Shown one piece after another: positions 54,675 to 64,000 of a stretch of 64,000 bases of DNA (position 1 is the stretch's first letter; every line of letters begins with the position of its first letter). The notes beneath the pieces were generated by a model. The model did not search any database. It saw only the letters and a program-made list of their open reading frames with translations, and had not been told where the DNA came from. Source of the DNA: Bathynomus jamesi (lineage: Eukaryota; Arthropoda; Malacostraca; Isopoda; Cirolanidae); the NCBI GenBank assembly GCA_023014485.1, contig JAJOZX010012098.1, forward strand, positions 21,001 through 85,000, read 5' to 3'. Both the position numbers and the translations under genes were made by a program.

Positions 54675-55086
54675 ATGCATATAACTGCAATGACCACGCA
54701 GTATATAAATGAATAGAAACGACATAAGTATTAAGGAACGCTTCTGCACACGAGGAGGAGAGATAACGAATAAATGAAAAATGAGGCGAACCGCCCGGGA
54801 ATCGAACCCAGAGCCTTCCAATTGCCGGTTGGACGCGCTACCATTATGCTACGGACCTCAATTAATCACAAATCGAAATTCTCCCACATAGGGCAGAAAC
54901 CAATGCCCTGAGAGGGCACCCTCGCAAATCGTGAATATGCGCATATAACTGCAATGACCACGCAGTATATAAATGAATAGAAACGACATAAGTATTAAGG
55001 AACGCATTTATATACTGCGTGGTCATTGCAGTTATATGCGCATATTCACGATTTGCGAGGGTGCCCTCTCAGGGCATTGGTTTCTG
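54675..55086 (-). mobile_element. tRNA-derived SINE within an inverted/direct repeat cluster
   Basis: On the minus strand TAGCATAATGG (54851-54841) and GGTTCGATTCC (54808-54798) are good A and B boxes in a tRNA-like head (54860-54788), which lacks a functional acceptor context. The tail reads CCTCATTTTTCATTTATTCG. The 65-bp segment CATATAACTGCAATGACCAC... is present at 54678-54742 and again at 54943-55006, then inverted at 55006-55050. That makes a hairpin with arms 54893-54975 and 55006-55085. Confidence 0.7.
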
Positions 55087-55541
55087 ATACCAAATTTTGA
55101 CAAGTTTTTTAGAAATTCCAGTGTGTCCGAACATTATCTGTACAATTTCATCTTTTAATAAAATTCTTGATAACACACGTAAAATTCTTAAACAAGATTA
55201 TTTAGAATCTGTATTTTCAAAAGTTTCTTTTATTAAAGTAACGTTGTTACAAACATTCGATATGTGCACCATTAGTGATTCGCAAAACATCCAATCGATA
55301 CTCCAAATGTTGCCATGTACGCTGCAGCATATCCACATCAATTCGCTCAATAGCAGCTGTGATTCTTGCTTTTAAATCATCAATGTCTGTCACCCGCGTA
55401 CATTTCTAAAAACTTGTCAAAACGTGGTATCAGAAAAAACTTAATGAGATTCTCTGTAAAATGGGACAACACTGGAATTTCTACACTTCATGGTTGACTT
55501 TTAATAACAGCCAAAAATTGTACAGATAATTCTCGGACACC

Positions 55542-55545
<4 letters not shown>
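55087..55545 (-). pseudogene. Tc1/mariner transposase C-terminal relic
   Basis: The minus strand from about 55400 reads RVTDIDDLKARITAAIERID, DMLQRTWQHLEYRLDVLR, ITNGAHIECL, the usual C terminus of these transposases. The terminal GGACACCCTG next to TA at 55532-55545 is a mariner-type end. No catalytic residues remain. (TA)n follows. Confidence 0.75.
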
Positions 55546-55594
<49 letters not shown>

Positions 55595-55652
55595 TTTCAC
55601 GAAAGTAACACGTGAAAAATATTTATGATGAATAAAACCACGAAGTTTTATT

Positions 55653-55713
<61 letters not shown>

Positions 55714-55950
55714 CACAGAATAACACGTGATCTTATTAATAAGCAAACAACCACAGGGAAAAGGAAAAAGAAACACGAAATCCGAGCACTTTCGTGATAT
55801 ATTCACATCTTCAGGGACAAGAAAGAAAAAGACAGAAATATTTCTTTCTTGTCTCTGAAGATGTGAATATATCACCAAAGCGCTCGGATTTCGTGTTTCT
55901 TTTTCCCTGTGGTTTTTTGCTTATTATTATTATATATATATATATATGTA
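55546..55950. repeat. (TA)n arrays and GCGCTTTCGTGATATATTCAC foldback
   Basis: (TA)n at 55545-55590, 55658-55711 and 55928-55947. Between the first two, GATGAATAAAACCACGAAG and TTTTATTCATC form a small hairpin. The foldback at 55712-55924 repeats the 32.6-kb copy: arms AAACACGAAATCCGAGC, GCGCTTTCGTG-type and CTTCAGGGACAAGAAAGAAA, joined near 55830. Confidence 0.8.
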
Positions 55951-56350
55951 CAGGGGTGTCCCGTAAGTCTGGAACCATAGGGCAAAATAAGTAATTCATG
56001 TTTTTCCGTTTATGCAAGTGCCCATGATGTCTTTGAGTAAGGAAGAACGCATCCAGGTAATTCTGCTCGTAGGAAATCGGAGACAGAGGGAGGTCGCTGA
56101 GGAATTTAACAGATTGCATCCGGACCGCGCCGATAACACGCAGCTATGTCGGCAAACTTGTAGCAAAGTTCAGGGAAACGGGAACCATAGGAGATAAACC
56201 ACGCAGTGAACCTCCGAGGACATCCACCGACGATGACACAGCCGCTACCATCCTCGCTCATTTCACAAACAGTCCCCAAAAGTCTCTTCGGCGTTTTTAT
56301 TGCCGTTTTTATCATTTTGCCCTATGGTTCCAGACTTACGGGACACCCTG
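55951..56350 (+). mobile_element. 400-bp internally deleted DD41D mariner
   Basis: The ends CAGGGGTGTCCCGTAAGTC and CAGGGTGTCCCGTAAGTC are long inverted repeats (about 37 bp, through GGAACCATAGGGCAAAAT) with TA on both sides (55949-55950, 56351-56352). The inside keeps only the N-terminal DNA-binding part: MSLSKEERIQVILLVGNRRQ from about 56020, then EFNRLHPDRA. It matches the family of the nearly full-length copy at 61350-62558. It cannot encode a catalytic domain. Confidence 0.9.
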
Positions 56351-56357
56351 TATGCAT

Positions 56358-56393
<36 letters not shown>

Positions 56394-56519
56394 GTTTCAG
56401 TCATCATTATTATTATTATTATTATTATTAAAACAGAAAATCTACTTTCATGCAAATGACATTTCTCTGCTACAAACTTAATTTAGGTTACTTACTTTAG
56501 GCGAGTTCGAACGACGGTT
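56351..56519. repeat. (AC)n, (TA)n and (ATT)n tracts
   Basis: (AC)n at 56358-56380, (TA)n to 56392, and (ATT)n at 56407-56431. No gene. Confidence 0.85.
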
Positions 56520-59500
56520 CAGGATCGACCTACGGTCGACCCCTCTGCAGCATCCCACCTCATTTTCGGGATTTGGTGAAGGAGGGAATTGCTGTCTGAT
56601 CTCCTCCTGACCTCGTAGCCAGCCACACATGGCTGGTCAGGGACTTTGCACAGAAATCTGTCCAATTGGTTCTTGAAGTTATTCAGGTCTGTGTGCTGGA
56701 GATTCCTCACTTCTTTTGATAGGACATTGAAAAGCTTTGGGTCTCGTATTCTGAGGGTATTTTCCATCCTCGTTTTCATGGCCCTTTGTCCCACCGCAGC
56801 TGGGACCATACAAAATCTGCCTCTTCTCTCATTCCAGTTTGTTTCTATTTCGTTTGTAAGGTCAGGGACAGAGCCCTCAAGTATTTTCCATATTTATATT
56901 ATTGTGTACCGCTCGCGCCTTCCTTCGAGAGAGTAGAGTTCCAGGGATTGTAGTCGAGACCAGTAGTCTTCACCTTTCGTTTCCTCTATCTTAGAGTGTA
57001 AAAGTCCTTTGTATAGTTTCAATGTTCGCAATGTCTTGTTTTCTGTATGGGCTTGTGAGTACTGAACAATACTCAATTATTGGTAGAACTAGACTCTTCC
57101 ATAATTTGAGCATGATGTTTGCTTTTCTGCTGCGGAAGCTCCTCCAGATGATTCCCATTATTTTTCTAGCCGTTGTAATTTTGATGTTATCGTGCTCTCT
57201 GAATTCTGTATCCGACGACACTATTACTCCAAGATACCTGACTTGTAGATTTGGTGTTTTCTGTTTGGCTTGCATAGTTTTGTATCCTTTTTTCTGTAGC
57301 TCCTTGTTATTACTATACCTTAGAAGTTGGAATTTTTCTTCGTTGAACTTCATACTGTTGTCTTCTGCCAACTGGAATAATGTTTCAATGTCATTTTGTA
57401 ATTTTCTTATGTCACCTTCGTTCAATATTTCCTTACATATCTTTGTGTCATCTGCGAAACATGATACAATACTGTCCTTAATATCTGCAATCATTATTAT
57501 GAACAGCATGGGAGCTAATACTGTCCCTTGTGGGACAGTGCTCACGACTTCGAGACTTCCGATTTAACTCCGTTTACCACCACTCTTTGTGTTCTTTGCG
57601 TCAAGAAATTAAATATCCATCTTCTCAGCTTTCCAGTAATTCCTGTATTCTTAAGTTTATGTGCTATAATTCCTTAGTCACCTTTAGCGAAGGCTTCAGC
57701 AAAGTCCGTATATATTACATCTATGTTTTGTCCTCGACACAATGTTTCCAATATTTTCTCCTGATGGTCTAATAGCTGTTATAGGCATGATCTTCCAGCA
57801 CTGAAACTATGTTGATTTGGGTTGTATAAGTTCTTTTCTTGTAGGTAGTAGGTAGTTTCGCTTCTAATTATACGTTTAAAGCACTTTCTAAGGTGTGAAG
57901 TGAGAGCTACCGGCCGATAATTCTTGGACATTGCTCTGTTACAACCTCTGAATAAAGGGGCAATGTTTGCGTTTTTTAATGGCAGTGGAATTTGTCCTGT
58001 GTCGAGTGATTTCCTCCATAGTAAGTATAGTGGTTTGGCAATACTCTCTTTACATTTCTTCAGAAACGTGGCACTCCATGTGTCTGGCCCTGGTGCCGAA
58101 TTTTCTCGCATCTGTGATAGAGTCTTAATTACATCTTCCGAGAACTCGAAGTCCATTAATAGATTTGTGCCAGAATTTGCACTTGGCTGATTTGTATCAA
58201 TGTCGAAAAATTCGTCTGTGTTTTCTACTTTCATCTCGGACTTGGGGGTGCTAAACACAGAGTTAAATTGTTCCCTAAGCAGTTCGCTCATTTTTTTTTG
58301 GGGGTAATTTGTGTGTTTGGCCTCCCCGTCTATCAACGGACCAATACTCTCTTTGCAGTGCATTTTCTTTTTCGCAAAAATGTACAAGTATTTTGGGTTA
58401 TTTTTTTATGTTTTCTGCTCCTTGTTTTCTTCCTCGTTTGTCTTATGTATGAATGTTTGCTTTAGGTCCATTTTTATTTTACCTAGTTTCCTCTCTAGTT
58501 TGAGTCTCCTTGCATCAGTTTTGCATCTGTGGAGATGTTTTACGGTTTGCTTCCGTTGTCTTAATAGTGTCCTGATTTTTCTCTCGAGCTTGCTACGTTC
58601 TCTCTTTTGTCTCTCTGGAACATGCTTCAGTAATATAGGTTTGGTTTCAGACTCCATTATACCTAGTATTTGTTCTGGAGTCTTCTCGTGAAGTGGTAAT
58701 TCCCAACTTACTTCCTTTAAATCTTTATTTACACTTTCCCAATCTACTTTCTTTGAATTTATGTTTAAGCCTTCAGATATTCCATCTGCCTCTCTGGGAT
58801 GCGTTTTCGGACCTCTGGGTGCTAACTTCAATTATATATCGATTAGGTTATGGTCGGAGAAATTTGTGTGCGTTACCTTTTTATTTATTATCTCATTGTT
58901 ATTTGTCAAAATTAAATCCAAAACGTTCTCTTTCCTAGTAACTTCACAGATTTCCTGAGTAAGGGCGCAATGTTCCATCATATCTAATAGCATTATTGCT
59001 TGGGTTCTATTATCTTTTGTAATGTTGCCATGAAACTTCTCAACATATATGACTTCGTCATTTTTCTTCCATGTTATGAATGGGAAATTAAAATCTTCGC
59101 AAATTAGAATATTTGTTGCTGAAGTTTCAAGTAATTTTAACATGTTTTGTATTTCATTAGTGACAAATTGGAATTAATTTTTTGTGGTGTTTGGTGGTCT
59201 GTAGACGTCCATAATGGTTAGGTTCAGTTCTTTTACTTCTAACATTATAATTTCGACCGTGCTGTTTCATTTGTTTACCTTCACGTCACATGTGTATGTG
59301 TTTTTCACAAAGATACAACACCCTCCCCCTCGTCTAGCCACTCTATTTGCTCTGTATAGGGTTGCCAGATGTCCTACACAAAAATACTGGACACCAACAT
59401 TCGGGAGGGGGGTTGTAAAAAGTAAAAATGTATTTTCTTCCTTACTCGCAAATCAGTTCATTAGATGCTTTATAAAATCAGTTAATTATATGGATAAATA

Positions 59501-60160
59501 ACACTTTAATCGGAAAATATTACAACCGATTTACAAATAACATTGAAAACATTTAGGTATTAATGAAAAGGAATCAACTTTATCTGCATTTAACTTTTAT
59601 TCGAACAAAATTACATAACATGCACAAAATTCCATCCAATACAGCGCTGTGAAACTATCAAATTCTTTATCAGGTCGCAATAGAAAAATATGTAAAATAA
59701 TTATTGACTTTCAAAAACAACAAATTATCGATAACAAAAAAAAGCAGACGATCTATTAAAGCTACACCTATTAAGACAAAAATAAAAAGGCAAAAACATA
59801 AAGACGTGATTTACTTTTACGTCTCCAGTATTCTTTGATTTTTTTTAACCGGACAGAGAGCCCAAATACCGGACACCTGGCAACCCTAGCTCTGTATATG
59901 TTGAAGTCCAGCAATGCTATTTCAGTATTCTCCATGCAGTTTTCACAGCCTTTTTCGCAGTTATGTAAGTGTGTTTCCGTTAGGCCTATGATATCGATGC
60001 TGGTTTCCGTAGCTAAATTTTGCAAGTATTGTAAGTTGCAGTCTGCATGGTCCGTATAGAGGCCTTGTATATTTATGTATAATACATTTACCGGGTTTCT
60101 AATCTTCGTGTTCGATTTTCCTAAATGATGGTCGTTTCCTGGTCGATGTGGTTCCTGTTT
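56520..60160 (-). pseudogene. EN-RT LINE, nearly full length, frameshifted, split by a MITE
   Basis: From about 60110: VNVLYINIQGLYTDHAD and IIGLTETHLHNCEKG (AP endonuclease, catalytic E). After the MITE come RVARRGGGCCIFVKNTY and NFSDHNLI (endonuclease D/H). A basic region follows (RKIRTLLRQRKQTVKHL). RT motifs: SAPGPDTWSATFLKKC, KNYRPVALTSHLRK, AGRSCL, then VPQGTVLAPMLFIIMI, SCFADDTKICKEI (FADD), and LVLPIIEYCSVLTSPYRKQD. The C-terminal tail has PKLFNVLSKEVRN and FKNQLDRFLCKVPDQPCVAG, ending near 56520. Several frame shifts. Part of the region with the expected first RT aspartate lies near 57780-57550 in other frames. Same family type as 14.7-16.6 kb; a jockey/CR1-superclade LINE. Confidence 0.9.
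59357..59888. mobile_element. 532-bp hAT-type MITE (TAGGGTTGCCAGATGTCC)
   Basis: Inverted ends TAGGGTTGCCAGATGTCC and TAGGGTTGCCAGGTGTCC. Exact 8-bp TSD GCTCTGTA at 59349-59356 and 59889-59896. Inserted in the endonuclease domain of the LINE between NIYRA and the RVARRGGG segment. The interior is A+T-rich and non-coding. Confidence 0.93.
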
Positions 60161-60280
60161 GGTGTTATTGGTTGGGCCGCTGCATTTGTGAGCATTGGGG
60201 TTGCGGCCCGTGATACCACTGTAGTTATTATATTATTGGTGGGTGGTGTTGAATAGAAGGGTGATGCACGTAATGTTGTG

Positions 60281-60323
<43 letters not shown>

Positions 60324-60489
60324 ATATATATAAATAATGTTATAATGTTTCAGACCAACAAAGACCCTAGGATCCACTCATGGCTGGTCTACCTAACTGT
60401 GTTTCGTAATTGTGTATTGTGCATGTCCTCCGGAGTGGCGGAGGGGACCTACAATTTTACGTGGGTTCCGAAACACAAAGCCTTAATTT
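60161..60489. repeat. (TA)n and SINE-body fragment
   Basis: (TA)n at about 60284-60332. GGGGACCTACAATTTTACGTG (60451) matches the body shared with the 5S-derived SINE and lies directly beyond the 3' end of the CR1 copy. No gene. Confidence 0.65.
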
Positions 60490-61349
60490 TACTACCTTAA
60501 ACTATACCCAATCTATCAACATATGCATCTAATCGATTTTTAAACATGTTTATAGACGTGCTACTAATTACTTCTACCGGCAAACTATTCCACCTATTTA
60601 CTATTCTATGCGTAAAAAAGTTTTTGGCAACTGCTGTCTCGAACCTTCTACTTGTCAACTTACACCCGTTATTTCTAGTCCTATTACAGAGATATTTCGA
60701 AAAAGCTATCTCTATCTACGTTATCGAACCCATTCATAATTTTGAAAACCTGGATTAGATCACCCCTTAGCCTTCTAGTCTAGAGTGTAGTCAATTTTAA
60801 CTCCTTAAGACTATCCTCGTACGACTTTGACCTAAGCGACGGAATCATCTTAGTTGCTCGTCTTTGAACTCTTTCGAGTTTGTCTATATCTTTTCGCATA
60901 TGCGGATTCCAAAATTGGATCGCGTACTGCAAATGGGGTCTAACTAATGATTTATAAAGAGGAACTACAATATCGCGCGATTTGTACTCAAAATTCCGAG
61001 CTATAAAACCTAACACTTTGTTCGCTTTATTGACCGCTGCTGTACTTTGTTTCGCTACTTTTTAAATCACCAGTGACTATAACTCCTAAATCTTTTTCCT
61101 GCTCTACGCTTGCTAACTCCTTCTCTGACATACTATACGCAAAATTACCGTTACGCGAACCTATATGTAAAATTTTGCACTTATCGACGTTAAATCTCAT
61201 TTGCCATGTGACTGACCAATCAACGATTTTATTCAGATCTTCCTGGATTTTTCTCTATCTTCGTCATTAATCGCCGTACCACCCAGCTTCGTGTCATCCG
61301 CAAACTTTGAAACTGTACTGACTAGGCCGACATCTAAATCGTTAATATA

Positions 61350-62558
61350 CAGGGTGTCCCATAAGTCCGGCATCATAGGAAAAATAATAAAAAAAGACAA
61401 AACAAAAGCTTTTATTTACAGAACGTGCTCAATATGTCCACCATTGTTTTCAATACACAAATTCAGACGTGATACCCAGTCAGCAAGCACACGGTGAATA
61501 ATGTCAGGAGTAATGGTGTTACATGTCCCAATAATGCGCTGCCGCAAATGTTCAACACTCCTAATTTTCTCTGCGTATACCAGCGCTTTCAAGTGGCCCA
61601 GAGATAAAATCTAGTGGCGCGAGATCCGGGCTTCTAGCTGGCCATTCCACAGGCCCTCGACGTCCTATCCAATGACCAGGGAATTGTTGGTACAGGTATT
61701 CCCTTACTTGGGTGCTGTAATGTGCAGGAGCGCCGTCTTGCTGGAACCATGTTGGGTAATTTCCTTCTTCGTTCAAGACACTGGGAAATGCTTCTTCCTT
61801 GAGCATACGTAGGTAGGTGCCTCCAGTGACATGTTCATCGAAAAAGAGGGGGCCTATGATGCGATCCTTCCAAATGTCACACCATACCATCACCCGAGAT
61901 GCACCTTGTTCCTTTGAAGAGGTATACCAGTGAGGGTTGTTTTGAGACCAGTAGCGGGTGTTCTGTCGATTTACCTCACCATTTCCATAAAAACAGCCTC
62001 GTCACTGAACAGAATGGTGGACGGGAAATTGGCATCCCGAGCATATTGTTCCGTAGCCCATTCACAAAATTCCATCCGCCATCAGGATCATCTTCGCTTA
62101 ATTTCTGTAGGATCTGAAGTTTATATGGATGCCATTTGTGAGCCTGAAGAATGCGATGGATGCTACTTTTCGACACTCCTGTCTCGGCGGACAATCGCCG
62201 AAGAGACTTATTGCGACTTCTGTTAAAATGAGCCAGGATAGCAGTCGCTGTATCATCGTCAATGGACCTCCTTGAAGGTTCACTGCGTGGTTTATCTTCT
62301 ATGGATCCTGTTTCCTTAAACTTTGCAAAAAGTCTGCTAACACAACTCTGTGTTATTGGCTCGCGGTCTGGATGCAGTCTGTTAAATTCAGCAGCGGCCT
62401 CTCTTTGACTCCGATTTCCTATGAGTAGAATTATCTGGATTCGTTCTTCCTTGCTCACAGACATTATGGCCTTTAGAAAGAGAAAAATATGAATTATGGT
62501 TTGTAGAAATAGAAAAATATGAATTTCTCCTATGATGCCGGACTTATGGGACACCTTG
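61350..62558 (-). mobile_element. 1.2-kb DD41D mariner (rosa/Visitor-like) inserted in CR1
   Basis: CAGGGTGTCCCATAAGTCC and CAAGGTGTCCCATAAGTCC are the inverted ends, extending through GGCATCATAGGA. TA lies on both sides (61348-61349, 62559-62560). The element carries one transposase gene on the minus strand with small lesions. Length and TA TSD are typical of the superfamily. Confidence 0.93.
61416..62464 (-). pseudogene. DD41D mariner transposase with a few frameshifts
   Basis: Start at the ATG at 62462-62464 (MSVSKEERIQIILLIG). The N-terminal helix-turn-helix domains include SQREAAAEFNRLHP and SRLFAKFKETGS. A second HTH (SLRRLSAETGVSKSSIHRIL) follows. The first catalytic D lies in FSDEAVF, readable near 62015 in a shifted frame. 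The second is in WFQQDGAPAHY and the third in PARSPDLAPLDF. Between the second and third aspartates I count 41 residues, hence DD41D. The C terminus (RIIGTCNTITPDIIHRVL ... ENNGGHIEHVL) ends at the stop at 61416-61418 in a third frame. At least three indels; otherwise complete. Confidence 0.88.
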
Positions 62559-62685
62559 TATATAAGAGAAAGCAAGGGGCCCAATACAGAACCATGAGGA
62601 ACACCACTCGCTACATTAGCCCAACACGACTCCGCTCAATGAACGACCACCCTCTGTTTCCTACCTCGCAACCATTCTTCTATCC

Positions 62686-62922
62686 CAGGGGTGGGCAACC
62701 TTTTTAAGTGAACGTGCCAAAATCGTCAAATCTTTAATGCAAAAGTTAATCTTTACCATTTTTTAGCAGAAAACATTAAGTTAAAATATAAAACTCAGCG
62801 AAGAATTTGGATATTTATTTATTTTATTTTTTTTTAAGGTGAGCCCGGGGAATCGCGTGCCGGAAAAAAGACGTTGGCGTGCCACGTTTGACACGCGTGC
62901 CAAGGGTTGCCCACGCCTGTTG
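62686..62922. mobile_element. 237-bp hAT MITE (CAGGGGTGGGCAACC) in CR1
   Basis: Ends CAGGGGTGGGCAACC and, inverted, CAGGCGTGGGCAACCC with two or three extra bases at the right edge. Exact 8-bp TSD TTCTATCC at 62678-62685 and 62923-62930. The interior has GTGCCA/TGGCAC elements typical of this widespread hAT group. It splits the WIE/EEW codons of the RT. Confidence 0.9.
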
Positions 62923-63535
62923 TTCTATCCAATTTATTACTACTCCTCTGATTCCATGAGCCTTAGTTTTTTCAATGAGTCTTTTCTGCGGTACGGTGTC
63001 AAACGCTTTTTGAAAATCTAAATACACTACATCAACCGCCCGATGACTATCGTAAACGTCAACCACGCTTTGAAAAAGTTCTAAAAGATTAGTTAAGCAA
63101 GATTTGTTTCGCCTAAAACCGTGCTGCGTATTTCTAACTAAGTTATGCAATTCTAAGTGTTCGACTACACGATCCCTAATTATTGATTCCAATGGCTTAC
63201 CTACAACAGACGTTAAACTGCTTGGCCTATAATTTCCCGCCGCACCTTTATCGCCTTTCTTAAAGATAGGTGTTACGTTTGCTAACTTGAAATTATCTGG
63301 TACGCACCCCTCAGAAATAGACGCATTAAAAATCGTTGTTAGCGGCACAACAATGCTATCTTTTAATTCTTTTATTTATGGGATATATAGAATCCAGTCC
63401 CGGTGATTTACGCATTTTCATTTTATCAATATAACGCATTACCTCCCCTTCACTAACCACAATATTATCCAAAATATTACCATTATCAAAAGGTATTATG
63501 TCTATCCCATTGTATTGATTGGAATAATGCTTCAG

Positions 63536-64000
63536 TTTTGTTTTACTCTAGCAACATTGTTAATAGAAATATTCTTGAGCTGCTATTATCCAACTTACAA
63601 ATAACTTTAACTGAGCAAAGGTCTTTTTCAACTCGATCCCGTTGTTTTGAATTCGTTCAGAATGGATTTAGACAAGAAGGGCAGAGTGCTAAAACTTTGG
63701 TAATTTTCCCTTATAAATTTGTATGCTCCTCTTACAATTTTTATTTTCAATTTATTTTTATTTTTTATGACCTATATATCATTCAGGCATTATCTATAAA
63801 ATTGGTTGTAAACAATCCATTTGATCTTGTGTTGAATTCGGGCAAAGTGCTAAAATTGGTAGTTTTCCTTACAATTTCCCACAATTTTTTATTTATATAT
63901 ATATATACAGTGGTGTAGTGCTAAATAAAGAAGGGAACGCATTTTGAAAGTGTTACTCAGATGCGGGGGAGACAATGGCGAGCGCGGCGAGCCCATACAG
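63536..64000. other. No gene; possible hAT end at window edge
   Basis: A+T-rich DNA. Immediately after (TA)n at 63893-63906, CAGTGGTGTAGTGCTAAAT (63908) looks like a hAT terminal repeat, and the sequence turns G+C-rich to the window end. The other end is outside the window, so this is only a suggestion. Confidence 0.35.

Larger units (their letters stand above)
60490..63535 (-). pseudogene. CR1-like LINE, copy B, with two nested transposons
   Basis: From about 63530: VSEGEVMRYIDKMKMRKSPG, GCVPDNFKLANVTPIFKKGD, GNYRPSSLTSVVGKPLE, QHGFRRNKSCLTNLLELF, VYLDFQKAFDTVPQKRLI and INWIE (63348-62930). A hAT MITE interrupts, then EEWLRGRKQRVVVH, ASGVPHGSVLGPLLSLIY. A mariner inserts within the following YINDL codons, then TVSKFADDTKLGGTAI resumes (61340-61260). 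Thumb and C-terminal parts follow: LGFIARNFEYKSRDIVVPLY, RRATKMIPSLRSKSYED and, to about 60490, FETAVAKNFFTHRIVNRWNS. Removing the two insertions restores long continuous RT segments, although other frameshifts remain. A distinct, less conserved copy than the one at 52.6 kb. Confidence 0.9.

Noticed and set aside
54788..54860. A functional tRNA gene
   Set aside because: A and B boxes are good, but the acceptor arms do not pair and the sequence continues into a SINE body.
57022..58691. Plus-strand frames of 126-181 codons
   Set aside because: They lie opposite the LINE reading frames, which carry RT motifs. The plus frames are hydrophobic shadows.

Overview
This window is eukaryotic nuclear DNA, most probably from an arthropod and quite possibly a decapod crustacean. 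The evidence is an A+T-rich background, long (TA)n, (CT)n and (AC)n arrays, spliceosomal introns, CR1-type LINEs and many DNA-transposon families. The species call is an inference from general repeat style, not from a marker gene. I found no ordinary host gene, no rRNA or tRNA gene that looks functional, and no CRISPR or operon-like structure. Nearly everything recognisable is mobile DNA, much of it nested and broken. Some frameshifts could be assembly indels.

Layout. 0-12 kb: a hAT transposase pseudogene split by a hAT MITE, a Merlin/ISXO2-type transposase pseudogene split by a palindromic MITE, three palindromic GG...CC MITEs with 8-bp target-site duplications (TSDs), and a complete but degenerate hAT element (9228-11115). 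11.7-14.7 kb: a 3-kb DNA transposon with long CACTG-type inverted repeats, a TTA TSD, a recognisable TATA/initiator promoter and an intron-containing gene of a little-described family. 14.7-16.7 kb: a LINE fragment carrying further MITEs. 16.8-19.4 kb and 22.6-26.3 kb: two diverged members of one DNA-transposon lineage (ends TTAGGGTG, inserted in (TA)n) whose transposase has a hAT/P-like D, D, CxHHxxE layout. The second has a FLYWCH/MULE foldback inserted in it. 26.3-32.6 kb: a hAT relic holding a young CsRn1-like Ty3/gypsy retrotransposon.

32.6-52.6 kb is gene-poor. It holds a Penelope-like RT scrap with a hammerhead-like motif, a 5S-rRNA-derived SINE, a large non-autonomous LTR element (37.9-42.15 kb), more GGATCACC palindromic MITEs and a mariner relic. 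52.6-64 kb is a LINE cluster: two CR1 copies and one EN-RT LINE. The second CR1 copy contains a DD41D mariner and a hAT MITE; the EN-RT LINE contains another MITE. tRNA-derived SINEs and an internally deleted DD41D mariner lie between them.

The elements relate mainly as hosts and targets of one another. Exact TSDs and, in one case, an intact second palindrome arm let the insertion order be read. The most unusual items are: the TTAGGGTG/(TA)n transposase lineage; the CACTG/TTA element with its promoter; and a set of palindromic MITEs that share an internal core but have different outer GG-starting ends, all with 8-bp TSDs, close to a Merlin-type transposase.
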